DNA of 64,000 bases from Clostridiales bacterium (GTDB lineage: Bacteria > Bacillota > Clostridia > TANB77 > CAG-508). Below the pieces are notes generated by a model, which was given only the letters and a program-made list of their open reading frames with translations, was not told where the DNA came from and made no database searches. The DNA lies in assembly GCA_003525075.1 (NCBI GenBank), contig DQFO01000014.1:62001-126000 (forward strand), given 5' to 3'. Positions 18,852 to 27,220 of the stretch are shown here, one piece after another; the stretch's first letter is position 1; each line of letters starts with the position of its first letter. The translations under genes and the position numbers were made by a program.

Positions 18852-18860
18852 CTTTTACTC

Positions 18861-19976
18861 CTATTTGTTAAACAATCCATTTCGTCTTTGACTACTAATA
18901 TTTAATAAAATTCCAATTGCAACAAAACTTGTCATCATAGAACTTCCACCATAACTTACAAATAATAATGGAACTCCTGTTATTGGTAATACTCCCATTG
19001 TCATACCAATATTTTCTAAAGTATGAAATAAAAATATTCCAGCAATTCCAATTGCAACATATGCTCCTGCTTCATCTTTTATCCCTTTTGCAATCTGAAC
19101 TGCTTTTACAATAATCAATATATTCAGTAATATTACTGAGCATGCAATTATAAAGCCCATTTCTTCTCCGACTACTGCAAAAATAAAATCTGTTGTTTTA
19201 GGATATAAATATCCTAATTGTGTTTGATTTCCTTTTAATACTCCCATTCCAGTAATTTGTCCAGAGCCTATTGCTAATTTAGATTGTAAAATATTATATC
19301 CAGATCCTGTTGGATCTGATTCTGGATTTAAAAATGTGTCAATTCTATCTTTTGCATGTTTTGGTAAAATAAAATTATATGTTATAGGTGTTGCTATAGC
19401 TATTATCAAAATTGATACAATAATGTATTTTTTATCAATTCCAGCTACAAAAATCATTAGTAAAAATGACACAATATATGCTGCTGCTGTTCCATAATCT
19501 GGTTCTACAATTATAAGTACTAAAGGAATTGCTATTGCTAATAATATTAATGCTAACTTGCTAATTCTATTTATTTCATCTCTTCCATTTCTTATCTGAA
19601 TAAAAGAAATAACGTATGACATAAATAAAATTATAAATATTTTTGATATTTCAGCTGGTTGAAATGAAAATAAATCATCTCCTATTACAAACCAACTCCT
19701 TGCACCATTTATTGGTTTGGTAAATAGTACTGCAATTAACATTATTATTGAAATTCCATAAAAAATCGGTGACACTTTAACTAAAATTTTATAATCTATT
19801 AACATAACAATTAGCATAAGTACAAAACTTATGCCAATCCAAATTGCTTGTTTCTTAAATTCTTCTAAATTTGTATCATATGAAGCTGAATATAATGCAA
19901 CTAGTCCAATTACACATAATATTATTGCCGCTATTGGAATCAGCCATTCTATCTTTCTTAATCTTCTTATATCCAT
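18861..19976 (-). CDS. rodA: Rod-shape peptidoglycan glycosyltransferase RodA (SEDS family)
   Basis: SEDS proteins polymerise lipid II into glycan strands. RodA works in cell elongation with a class B penicillin-binding protein. The 371-residue protein has ten predicted membrane helices, the GARSWF and FQPAEISKI motifs, the essential EPDYGTA loop, GNQTQLGYLYPKTTDFIFA and the C-terminal ITGVPLLFVSYGGSS. The length and the QLGYLYP segment favour RodA over FtsW or SpoVE. It is followed 9 bases later by dusB and preceded 17 bases earlier by minE. Confidence 0.9.
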   Translation of the reverse strand: MDIRRLRKIEWLIPIAAIILCVIGLVALYSASYDTNLEEFKKQAIWIGISFVLMLIVMLIDYKILVKVSPIFYGISIIMLIAVLFTKPINGARSWFVIGDDLFSFQPAEISKIFIILFMSYVISFIQIRNGRDEINRISKLALILLAIAIPLVLIIVEPDYGTAAAYIVSFLLMIFVAGIDKKYIIVSILIIAIATPITYNFILPKHAKDRIDTFLNPESDPTGSGYNILQSKLAIGSGQITGMGVLKGNQTQLGYLYPKTTDFIFAVVGEEMGFIIACSVILLNILIIVKAVQIAKGIKDEAGAYVAIGIAGIFLFHTLENIGMTMGVLPITGVPLLFVSYGGSSMMTSFVAIGILLNISSQRRNGLFNK

Positions 19977-19993
19977 TAAATCACTCTTTATTC

Positions 19994-20530
19994 TTAATTT
20001 TTATGTTTTTTTTGTTTTTTCTTAAAATTATTATTTGATTTATAATTGTTTGAATTGTTATTTTGTTCGTTTTCGTTCTTTTCCTCTATTGTTTTTGTAT
20101 TTTCTTCTATTATTGTGATTTCTTCTTTTTCTTGATTATCTTCTAATAAAGTTTCTTTTTTTTCTTCATTATCATTTATAAAGTTTTCTTTTTTTTCTTC
20201 GTCTTTTGTTTTTACTTTTGCTGTTTGTCTTACTTCATCTTTTATATTTAAAATTGGTATATTAGCATATAATGCTGGTGCACCATTTGTTCCATCCCCA
20301 TTATCTTTATTGGTTAGTTTTACATCTATTGCGCTTTCATCTATCTCTATGTATTTTTTTATTACGTCTATTATTTCTTGTTTCATCAAATCTAAAAAGT
20401 CTGCGGATACATTTGCTCTATCTTGCATTAATACTAGATGTAGTCTTTCTTTTGCTGCATCTTTAGATTTTAATGTTTGATCTTCTTTTTTTGTTACTTT
20501 TCTTACTAATTTCATTATGCTTTCAAACAT
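19994..20530 (-). CDS. minE: Cell-division topological factor MinE with long C-terminal extension
   Basis: MinE stimulates MinD ATPase and so places the division site. Residues about 1-90 are a normal MinE, with an amphipathic N-terminus, the KDAAKERLHLVLMQDRANVS contact region and the dimer domain EIIDVIKKYIEID. The protein then continues for about 85 residues made of Glu, Lys and Asn with low complexity, ending in a lysine/asparagine tract. Most MinE proteins stop near residue 90, so the tail is unusual. It is downstream of minD by 21 bases. No minC is in the window. Confidence 0.9.
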   Translation of the reverse strand: MFESIMKLVRKVTKKEDQTLKSKDAAKERLHLVLMQDRANVSADFLDLMKQEIIDVIKKYIEIDESAIDVKLTNKDNGDGTNGAPALYANIPILNIKDEVRQTAKVKTKDEEKKENFINDNEEKKETLLEDNQEKEEITIIEENTKTIEEKNENEQNNNSNNYKSNNNFKKKQKKHKN

Positions 20531-20551
20531 TATCCTTTCTCCTTTATTGTT

Positions 20552-21343
20552 TTATTTTTTAAATATGCTTTTTATTCTTGAAAAGAAACCTTTTTCTCTT
20601 CCAGGTATTGTTACTTCTATGTTTTCCCCAAGAACTCTTTTTGCAATTTCTAAATATGCTTTTCCTGATGGTGCTTTTCTGTTCTGAATTACTGGCTCAC
20701 CTTTATTTGTTTGTGTTATTATATATTCATCATCTGGAACTACACCTATTAAATCAATAGACAATAAATCAACAATATCATCGACATCCATCATTTCACC
20801 TTTTCTTACCATATTAGGTCTAATTCTATTTATTACTAGTTCTGGATTTTTTATTTCTGCTGATTCTAATAATCCTATGATTCTATCAGCATCTCTTATT
20901 GATGATATTTCTGCCGTTGTTACTACTATTGCTCTATTTGCTCCTGCAATTGCATTTTTAAAACCTTGTTCAATTCCTGCAGGACAATCTACAAGTATAT
21001 AATCAAATTCTTCTTTTAATTTATTTGTTAATTCTATCATTTGTTCTTCATTTACTGCACTTTTATCTCTTGTTTGTGCTGCAGGCAATAAATATAATTC
21101 TTTAAATCTTTTATCTTTTATTAATGCTTGTCTTAGTTTACATTTTCCTTCAACAACATCTACTATATCATATACTATTCTATTTTCTAGCCCCATTACA
21201 ACATCTAAGTTTCTTAAACCAATATCTGTATCTATTAATGCTACTTTTTTTCCTTCTAATGCTAAACTTGATCCTAGATTTGCTGTTGTTGTTGTTTTAC
21301 CTACTCCACCTTTTCCTGATGTTATTACTATAACTTCTCCCAT
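20552..21343 (-). CDS. minD: Septum-site ATPase MinD
   Basis: The 263-residue protein has the deviant Walker A GKGGVGKTT, switch motif LIDTDIGLRNLD, DYILVDCPAGIEQGF and a C-terminal amphipathic membrane-targeting helix (KGFFSRIKSIFKK). MinD cycles between membrane and cytoplasm and recruits MinE (next gene). AAGGAGGAAA precedes the ATG. A promoter at 21412-21440 reads into it, and its -35 box lies inside the terminator stem of the upstream cwlD. Confidence 0.96.
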   Translation of the reverse strand: MGEVIVITSGKGGVGKTTTTANLGSSLALEGKKVALIDTDIGLRNLDVVMGLENRIVYDIVDVVEGKCKLRQALIKDKRFKELYLLPAAQTRDKSAVNEEQMIELTNKLKEEFDYILVDCPAGIEQGFKNAIAGANRAIVVTTAEISSIRDADRIIGLLESAEIKNPELVINRIRPNMVRKGEMMDVDDIVDLLSIDLIGVVPDDEYIITQTNKGEPVIQNRKAPSGKAYLEIAKRVLGENIEVTIPGREKGFFSRIKSIFKK

Positions 21344-21411
21344 ATTTTTCCTCCTTAGGATTTTTGTTTATAGGTTTTCTTCTTTTTTACTTGTCCTAAA
21401 TTTATGCTTAT

Positions 21412-21440
21412 ATCATACACTCAAATCGTAAAAAAGTCAA
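21412..21440 (-). promoter_or_regulatory. Promoter of minD-minE, overlapping the cwlD terminator
   Basis: TTGACT (minus strand, 21440-21435) and TATGAT (21417-21412) are 17 bases apart. The -35 box is formed by the descending arm and T-run of the preceding terminator hairpin. Confidence 0.6.
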
Positions 21441-21456
21441 TAATAATATTGACTTT
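21433..21456 (-). terminator. Terminator of cwlD
   Basis: A perfect 10-base-pair repeat (AAAGTCAATA and complement) with a four-base loop runs into a T-run on the minus strand. It overlaps the cwlD stop codon. Confidence 0.8.
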
Positions 21457-22163
21457 AATCGTAAAAATAATCAATTATTCCATTATACATTCCCCATGCT
21501 AATCTGTTTTGATAATCATCTTCTAAAAGCTTTTTTTCTTCAGTTGGATTTGATAAAAATCCACATTCTACAATTGTAATTGGAATCTCTACATGTTTTA
21601 TTATATATATGTTCTCTATTGTTTTCGCCACTCTATTATTTTCTTTTTGAATCGCTTCATTTAAATTATTTTGTATTGATATTGCAAGTTTTTTTCCTTC
21701 TTCACTCCCTTGCTTATAAAATGTTTGCCAACCGTCATATTGTTGTTGTGGGATTTTGTTCAAATGTATTGATACAAACAAATCAGCAGAACTTTCATTT
21801 CCAATTTTTACTCTATTATGTATGTCTGATATTTTTTTCTGTTTTAATGTTTTGGCCTCTATATCATATATAGCATTTTCATCTGAGCGTGTTAATATTA
21901 CTATTGTTCCACTTTGTTCTAATAAATTTTGTAATTTTAATGCAATTTTCAAATTTGTTGCAGCTTCTGTTGTTCCTGTACTACTTTGTGCCCCTTCATC
22001 TGGTTTTCCATGTCCGTGCATCTATTACTATAGTTTTTCCAGAGACTGGTAATGATACTGTTGGTACTATTTCTTTCTTATCTTTTATAAGTGTAAATAC
22101 TAATATTGACAAAAATACACTGAATACAATAAATGTTATTCTTTTTTTTCTTAATAAAATCAT
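21455..22163 (-). pseudogene. cwlD: N-acetylmuramoyl-L-alanine amidase CwlD, frame broken by one extra base
   Basis: CwlD cleaves peptide stems during spore-cortex synthesis to allow muramic-lactam formation. From the ATG at 22163 (GGGAG upstream) the frame encodes an N-terminal membrane helix and reaches VIDA, where the zinc site GHGKPDEGA should follow. An extra base near 22016 puts that motif in another frame, which then continues to the stop at 21455 with LFVSIHLNKIP and the catalytic ITIVECGFLSNPTEEKKLL. The repaired length is 235 residues, the usual CwlD size. Either the gene is inactivated or there is a sequencing or assembly error; everything else in the gene is intact. Neighbours are minD downstream and a Nudix gene upstream. 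Confidence 0.85.
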
Positions 22164-22212
22164 AATAAAACTCCCATACTTTTTTTATAATTGTATGCAA
22201 TTTTTTTATTAT

Positions 22213-22755
22213 TTATGTTTTAGATATTTCTTTTCTAATCTGTTTTAGTTTTTTTATTTCATTATCAAAGTCTTCTTTATCCCAAAAACAAAATGTATAC
22301 ATTGAATCATTTTTTTCTCTTGCTAATTCCATTTCTTCTATTGTTACATATTTTACATCTGAAACTTCCTCTTTTTGTAATGTATACTCATTTATTTTAT
22401 AATTAACTTTAAAAATAAAATTATATGAAAATCTTTTGGTTTTATCATTACTTTTATGAATATCATATATTTTTATTTGATTTTTTGGAATCTCTATACC
22501 TAGTTCTTCTTTTACTTCTCTGAATATAGCATTTTCAACACTTTCGCCACTATCTACTTGTCCACCAGTTTTGGCCCATTTGTTAGGATTCTTCTTTTTA
22601 TTACTAGATCTTTTTTGAAGTAGAATCTCACCTTTTTCATTCATTATCCAACATGATACAGTTCTTCTCCAAAGTCCTTTTTCATAAGCTATTTCTCTTT
22701 CTTCAATTTGACCAGTAAATTCATTATTCTCATTTACAATATCAATTAATTCCAT
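22213..22755 (-). CDS. Nudix hydrolase (Idi/YfcD-like)
   Basis: The Nudix box is complete: GGQVDSGESVENAIFREV then KEELGIEI. The N-terminus MELIDIVNENNEFTGQ and the RRTVSCWIMNEKGEILLQKRS strand resemble the isopentenyl-diphosphate isomerase-like Nudix subgroup such as YfcD, but the isomerase residues cannot be confirmed. It probably hydrolyses a nucleoside diphosphate derivative. I chose the ATG at 22755 because AGGAGA lies 5-10 bases upstream. An ATG 18 codons earlier lacks a site. It has its own promoter (22778-22806) and is separated from the flippase genes by a hairpin. Confidence 0.82.
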   Translation of the reverse strand: MELIDIVNENNEFTGQIEEREIAYEKGLWRRTVSCWIMNEKGEILLQKRSSNKKKNPNKWAKTGGQVDSGESVENAIFREVKEELGIEIPKNQIKIYDIHKSNDKTKRFSYNFIFKVNYKINEYTLQKEEVSDVKYVTIEEMELAREKNDSMYTFCFWDKEDFDNEIKKLKQIRKEISKT

Positions 22756-22777
22756 CTTCTCTCCTCTCTCATAATTA

Positions 22778-22806
22778 ATTTTATCATTTATATATTTTTT
22801 ATGCAA
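22778..22806 (-). promoter_or_regulatory. Promoter of the Nudix gene
   Basis: TTGCAT and TAAAAT on the minus strand are exactly 17 bases apart, about 25 bases upstream of the start codon. Confidence 0.55.
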
Positions 22807-22810
22807 CAAG

Positions 22811-22841
22811 AAAAAATTGCAAATTTCTCAATCTGCAATTT
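22811..22841 (-). terminator. Terminator ending the amino-sugar operon
   Basis: An 8-base-pair repeat AAATTGCA/TGCAATTT with additional inner pairing is followed on the minus strand by a run of T, just after the last flippase gene. Confidence 0.65.
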
Positions 22842-23182
22842 TATATATAATAAATAATTATTCCTATCAAAATTAATAGATTTCCTATTAATTTCTTTTT
22901 AGTTATTTTTTCTTTTAAAATTCTATTACTTAAAATCATTACGAAAATATATCCTAATGATTCTATAATTGGCTCATTTTTATATGGAACTCCTTTTAAT
23001 CCTAAAACTACTAAAACTGTTGATAATACCATTAATCCATATCCTATTATTACATATGGATTTAAATATTCTTTTATTATTGAATTGTAAGTTTTAGAAG
23101 CACTTTTTTTCAAAATTATTTGTGATACAGAACTTACTACAACTGCTAATACTAATAAAATTATATATTTACTCATCTTCAC
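22841..23182 (-). CDS. Small multidrug-resistance/ArnEF-like membrane subunit 2
   Basis: This 113-residue protein has four membrane helices with SSVSQIILKKSA in the first and GLKGVPYKNEPIIESLGYIFVMILSN in the third. That is the layout of half-size DMT proteins such as EmrE and the ArnE/ArnF flippase of undecaprenyl-phosphate aminoarabinose. It overlaps the preceding gene, which encodes a second half-size protein, by 14 bases, so they probably form a heterodimer. Its position at the end of an operon with an ArnC-like and a GT-C-like enzyme makes a lipid-linked sugar flippase the best guess. Multidrug export is the alternative. Confidence 0.7.
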   Translation of the reverse strand: MKMSKYIILLVLAVVVSSVSQIILKKSASKTYNSIIKEYLNPYVIIGYGLMVLSTVLVVLGLKGVPYKNEPIIESLGYIFVMILSNRILKEKITKKKLIGNLLILIGIIIYYI

Positions 23183-23537
23183 TATTTACTATAATTGTAC
23201 CTGCTATTACAATTATTACTCCTATTACATTTTTTATTGTTATTGTTTCATTAAATATTAAGATTGCCCATACAATTGACCATAGCAATCCCATTGCTTT
23301 ATTTGCATATGCAACTGATATATCAAACTTTTTTATTAATTGTTGCCAAATTATTGCATATACACCTAATATAAGGATTTCTATTCCATAAAATAATATG
23401 AACTTAAATGATAAAAATTCTTGTCCTGATGCAAATTTTGCAAACACTGTTGATAATGTATAAACTGCTATTACTGCTTGTAATATACATATATCTCTAA
23501 TTTTCGTTTTTTTCTTTACTTCTTTTTCTTTATCCAT
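23169..23537 (-). CDS. Small multidrug-resistance/ArnEF-like membrane subunit 1
   Basis: A charged 15-residue N-terminus is followed by four membrane helices in 122 residues. The third helix region contains SVAYANKAMGLLWSIVWAILIFNE, the typical pattern of SMR/EamA half transporters, where the glutamate closes the fold. The paired and overlapping arrangement with the next gene matches ArnE-ArnF and other heterodimeric SMR pairs. It lies 24 bases after the ATP-grasp gene in the same operon. It is predicted to move the undecaprenyl-phosphate amino sugar to the outer face of the membrane. Confidence 0.7.
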   Translation of the reverse strand: MDKEKEVKKKTKIRDICILQAVIAVYTLSTVFAKFASGQEFLSFKFILFYGIEILILGVYAIIWQQLIKKFDISVAYANKAMGLLWSIVWAILIFNETITIKNVIGVIIVIAGTIIVNSEDE

Positions 23538-23561
23538 TTTTATTTCCTTTTAAATAATATT

Positions 23562-24677
23562 TTATATTGCTAAAATATAATATCCATATCTTGTTGAACT
23601 ATCTATAATTTTATGAGAATTTATTTCATCAATTGGACTAATATAATAAATATATTCTGGATGTTCTTTCTTTATCTTCTCTAATTCATCTACATCACTT
23701 TTGGTGAAAATAAATTTTATTACTGCTTGTTTTGGATTTGTAACTTTAGTAAAATCTGGTTTATTACCTAATGCTACATCTATTACCATTTTTAAAAAGT
23801 CATATCCTGTAGAAATTTGAACTAAGTCTGAACCTATACAATCTCCACCCATTCTGGCACCAATTTCTATTATCTTCACTTCTCCTTCAGGTGTAATTTT
23901 AAATTCTGCATGTGATGCACTATTTTTTATTTTTAAACTATTTAATCCTGCAATCACTTCTTTTTTTACCTTTTCTTGCATTTCATTACTTAATCCTGCA
24001 GGCTCTGTATGTCCTGTTTCTATAAAATGTGGTGCACCAGTTGTCTGCTTTCTAGTTATTGTTAATATTGTATGTTCTCCATTATATGTAATACCTTCTG
24101 CACTGAATTCATCACCATCAATATATTCTTCTACAATAGCTTTTTTTTCAAATGATACTTCTATTGCATCTCTAATTGCTGTTTTTAACTTTTCTTCATC
24201 ATTCAAATCTTCTATTTTAGTAATTGATCTACTTCCAGATCTATCTGTCGGTTTTACAATTATTGGGGTCTTCATTTCCTTTATTTTAGATAAATCATTA
24301 ACATCTGATATTTCAAAAAATTTAGGTACTGATACACCATATTTTTGAAATGCCTTTCTCATTTCATATTTATTCGTTGAAATTTTAGTACATTCTAAAC
24401 TATTTCCAGCAAGTCCTAATTTTTCAGCTAAATAATTTACTGTTAATGTTGCCAAATCTGATGCAACAGATGTAATTGCATCAGGCTTAATTTCTTTGCA
24501 TTTTTCTAATATCTTTTCTTTTTCTATTATACTAATTGGATAAAAATAATCTGCAAATTCTGCCCCAACAGCTCCATCTGCCCAAGCGAAAACATGTGTC
24601 TCATATCCTAATTGTTTCGCTTTTTTTATTAATGGCATTTGAAAATTATTTGCCCCTATTATAACAATTTTTTTCAT
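23562..24677 (-). CDS. ATP-grasp ligase of the amino-sugar operon
   Basis: The 371-residue protein has a Rossmann-like N-domain (KKIVIIGANNFQMPLIKKA), the ATP-grasp phosphate loop IIVKPTDRSGSRS, VEEYIDGDEFSAEG and the metal-binding ARMGGD motif near residue 275. ATP-grasp enzymes activate a carboxylate and couple it to an amine or other nucleophile. It is next to a WecE-type aminotransferase that makes an amino sugar, so the likely role is attaching an amino acid or other carboxylate to the new amino group. That role is inference from the neighbours. AAGGTGAG precedes the ATG. Confidence 0.8.
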   Translation of the reverse strand: MKKIVIIGANNFQMPLIKKAKQLGYETHVFAWADGAVGAEFADYFYPISIIEKEKILEKCKEIKPDAITSVASDLATLTVNYLAEKLGLAGNSLECTKISTNKYEMRKAFQKYGVSVPKFFEISDVNDLSKIKEMKTPIIVKPTDRSGSRSITKIEDLNDEEKLKTAIRDAIEVSFEKKAIVEEYIDGDEFSAEGITYNGEHTILTITRKQTTGAPHFIETGHTEPAGLSNEMQEKVKKEVIAGLNSLKIKNSASHAEFKITPEGEVKIIEIGARMGGDCIGSDLVQISTGYDFLKMVIDVALGNKPDFTKVTNPKQAVIKFIFTKSDVDELEKIKKEHPEYIYYISPIDEINSHKIIDSSTRYGYYILAI

Positions 24678-24699
24678 TAAAAAATCTCACCTTCTGTAA

Positions 24700-25830
24700 T
24701 TATTTTTGATAAAATTCTTTTATTCTTTTTATTACTTCATCTTGATCTTGCTTTGTTAGTCCATAATACATTGGAAGTCTAATTAATTTTTCGCTTTCTA
24801 TTGTAGTAAATTCATCTTTTCCATTAAATCTTCCAAATCTCTTTCCTGCTGGAGAATCATGTAATGGTATATAATGGAATACTGCTTGTATACCATTGTC
24901 TTTTAAATATTTTATTAAGCTTGTTCTTTCATCTAAACTTCTTGCTTTTATATAAAACATATGTGCATTATGTGTACTATATTCTGGAACTGTTTGTATT
25001 TTTATTAATCCTTTTTTTTCTAATTCTTCTAAATTCTTTTTATAATAATTCCATGAACTTAATCTTGCATTATTAATTTCTTCTGCTTTATCTAATTGTG
25101 GATATAAATAAGCACAATTTAGCTCACTTGGTAAATATGATGAACCATAATCTACCCATGTATATTTGTCAATTTCACCTCTAAAGAATTTATTTCTGTT
25201 TGTTCCTTTTTCTCTTATTATTTCTGCTCTTTCAATTAAATCAGGATCATTTATTACTACTGCTCCACCTTCGCCCATACTATAATTTTTTGTTTCATGG
25301 AAACTATAACAACCAATGTCTCCAATTGTTCCAAGATATTTGTCTTTATATTTAGCCATAAATCCTTGTGCTGCATCTTCTACAACTTTTAAATTATGTT
25401 CTTTAGCAATTTTCATTACTTTATCCATATCTGGTGAAATTCCTGCATAATGAACAACAGCAATTGCTTTTGTTTTATCTGTTATTGCTTCTTTTATTTT
25501 TTCTTCATCTATATTCATTGTATCAGGATTTACATCTACAAAAACAACCTTTGCCCCTACCATTACAAATGCATCAGCAGTTGATACAAATGTATATGAT
25601 GGCATTATTACTTCATCACCTGGTTTTAAATCTAATAATATTGCTGCCATCTCTAATGCTGATGTACAAGATGTTGTCATTAATACTTTATGAGCATTAA
25701 ATTTATTTTCCATCCATTCACTACATTTTTTAGTAAATGCTCCATCACCACAAATTTTTCTACTTTCTGCAGCTTCTTTTATACAATCTATTGATTCTTT
25801 TATATAAATTGGTACATTAAACCCTATCAT
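24700..25830 (-). CDS. wecE: dTDP-4-amino-4,6-dideoxygalactose transaminase (WecE/RffA family)
   Basis: This PLP enzyme converts dTDP-4-keto-6-deoxyglucose to dTDP-Fuc4N using glutamate. The sequence follows WecE closely along its whole length (376 residues): CGDGAFTKKCSEWME, TSCTSALEMAAILLDLKPGD, VIMPSYTFVSTADAF, VVHYAGISPDMD, VEDAAQGFM, FHETKN with the PLP lysine, IREKGTNRNKFFRGE, VDKYTW-like and VFHYIPLHDSPAG. It is upstream of the ATP-grasp gene and downstream of a GT-C-like gene. No rmlA or rmlB is in the window, so the dTDP-sugar must come from elsewhere. Confidence 0.9.
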   Translation of the reverse strand: MIGFNVPIYIKESIDCIKEAAESRKICGDGAFTKKCSEWMENKFNAHKVLMTTSCTSALEMAAILLDLKPGDEVIMPSYTFVSTADAFVMVGAKVVFVDVNPDTMNIDEEKIKEAITDKTKAIAVVHYAGISPDMDKVMKIAKEHNLKVVEDAAQGFMAKYKDKYLGTIGDIGCYSFHETKNYSMGEGGAVVINDPDLIERAEIIREKGTNRNKFFRGEIDKYTWVDYGSSYLPSELNCAYLYPQLDKAEEINNARLSSWNYYKKNLEELEKKGLIKIQTVPEYSTHNAHMFYIKARSLDERTSLIKYLKDNGIQAVFHYIPLHDSPAGKRFGRFNGKDEFTTIESEKLIRLPMYYGLTKQDQDEVIKRIKEFYQK

Positions 25831-25846
25831 TTTTACCCTCTTCTTT

Positions 25847-27220
25847 CTATTTATATGTTGGTATTATATATCCAAATAATGCTCTTTGTGCTATTAAGAT
25901 TATAATTACCATTATTACTATAATTATTATATTTCTAATTTTTTCTGACTTTATAAATTTTTCTAAAATAGTTTTTATTCCACTAACTATAAAATATGTA
26001 AATGGTATTATTATCCCCATTATATATCTTCCTTGTGCTTGATAATCACTTGTATATGAATAATATATGCTTAAAATAATAGGAATTATAATTGATGGAA
26101 TAAATATATAATTTAATAAATATCTATTTTTTTCTTTTTTATTATAAATAAATAATTCTTTAAAATTGATTAGACATCCTATAATTCCAAGTCCCCATAA
26201 TATTAAGTAAAATTGATAAATTCTACTAGACATTATTATATTTTGATACCCAAAAATTCCAACAAAGCTTTTTAATGTTGTCTTTATCCAATCATCCTTT
26301 ATCAACATATCCATTACTGATTCATTATTTTTTTGTGGTGTTTCTCTTTTTGATGGTTTATATTTATCAATTGCATATTTGTCTCCACATTCCACCTGTG
26401 TTTTCATTCCTAATATATCACCATCATAAATAATTGCATTTCTTATAAACCACCACCCAGCAACTGCAAATGCCATTAATGCTACTATTAATACTTTTTG
26501 AAGTATTTCTTTAATTTTCATCTTATTAGAAATTACTGATACTAAACAAAGTATAACACTACATAAGATATATCCATAAGCATTATAATATGTAAGAGAA
26601 CAAAATCCTATTGAAAGTCCTAATAATATACAATGTTTTGTCTTCCAATTACTTTCTAATCCTAAAATCCATAAATATATTATCATTGTTGTTGCCAATA
26701 CTGCTGTAGAATCATTATTTATATATGATGCTAAAAATGCCGTTATTGGTTGAAATACTATAATTACTATAAATAAATATTTATATATTCCTTTCAATAA
26801 TTTTTGAGCTATTTTAACTACAAAATATACAGATACTGTCATACTTATTGTACTTACAAGTCTTGCAGCAACAACTAATGCAAATTTATCATTTGTGAAA
26901 AATGATGCTATTTTAACAAAAACACCACCTATCATATATGTAAGAATTGGTTGAAATGCATATGATATTCCCCAATCAGGTTCTCTTATTTCTTCATTAC
27001 CTCCTTGTGGAATACTGCCATGTTTAGCTATATATTTACATATCTTCCACTTCATTCCTTCATCAGGACACTTATTAAATGGTTGAGAAACTGTCCATAT
27101 AAGAAAATATGAAAATACAAAAATTAAAAAAATTCCTAATATTAATTTTTTATGTTTTTTACATTTTTCGACAAAATTTGTAATATTTATTTTTTTATAT
27201 TTTTTTATTTCATTTGTCAT
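25847..27220 (-). CDS. GT-C-type membrane glycosyltransferase (ArnT/PMT-like layout)
   Basis: A cytoplasmic basic N-terminus leads to one helix and then an outside loop with the acidic pair PDEGMKWK and the segment REPDWGISYAFQPILTY. About ten more helices follow. The early extracytoplasmic Asp/Glu and the many helices are marks of GT-C enzymes, which use polyprenyl-phosphate sugars (ArnT, PMT, DUF2142-like proteins). The protein has 457 residues from the ATG at 27220. An ATG at 27232 has no usable ribosome site because AAGGGG abuts it. It overlaps the end of the GtrB-like gene, so the two are coupled. It is predicted to transfer the lipid-linked amino sugar to an outside acceptor. Confidence 0.7.
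   Translation of the reverse strand: MTNEIKKYKKINITNFVEKCKKHKKLILGIFLIFVFSYFLIWTVSQPFNKCPDEGMKWKICKYIAKHGSIPQGGNEEIREPDWGISYAFQPILTYMIGGVFVKIASFFTNDKFALVVAARLVSTISMTVSVYFVVKIAQKLLKGIYKYLFIVIIVFQPITAFLASYINNDSTAVLATTMIIYLWILGLESNWKTKHCILLGLSIGFCSLTYYNAYGYILCSVILCLVSVISNKMKIKEILQKVLIVALMAFAVAGWWFIRNAIIYDGDILGMKTQVECGDKYAIDKYKPSKRETPQKNNESVMDMLIKDDWIKTTLKSFVGIFGYQNIIMSSRIYQFYLILWGLGIIGCLINFKELFIYNKKEKNRYLLNYIFIPSIIIPIILSIYYSYTSDYQAQGRYIMGIIIPFTYFIVSGIKTILEKFIKSEKIRNIIIIVIMVIIILIAQRALFGYIIPTYK

Noticed and set aside
21455..22021. Amidase starting at an ATG inside the extra-base region (MHGHGKPDEG)
   Set aside because: It would lack the signal helix and the first beta strand that are present in another frame just upstream; a frameshift explains the data better.
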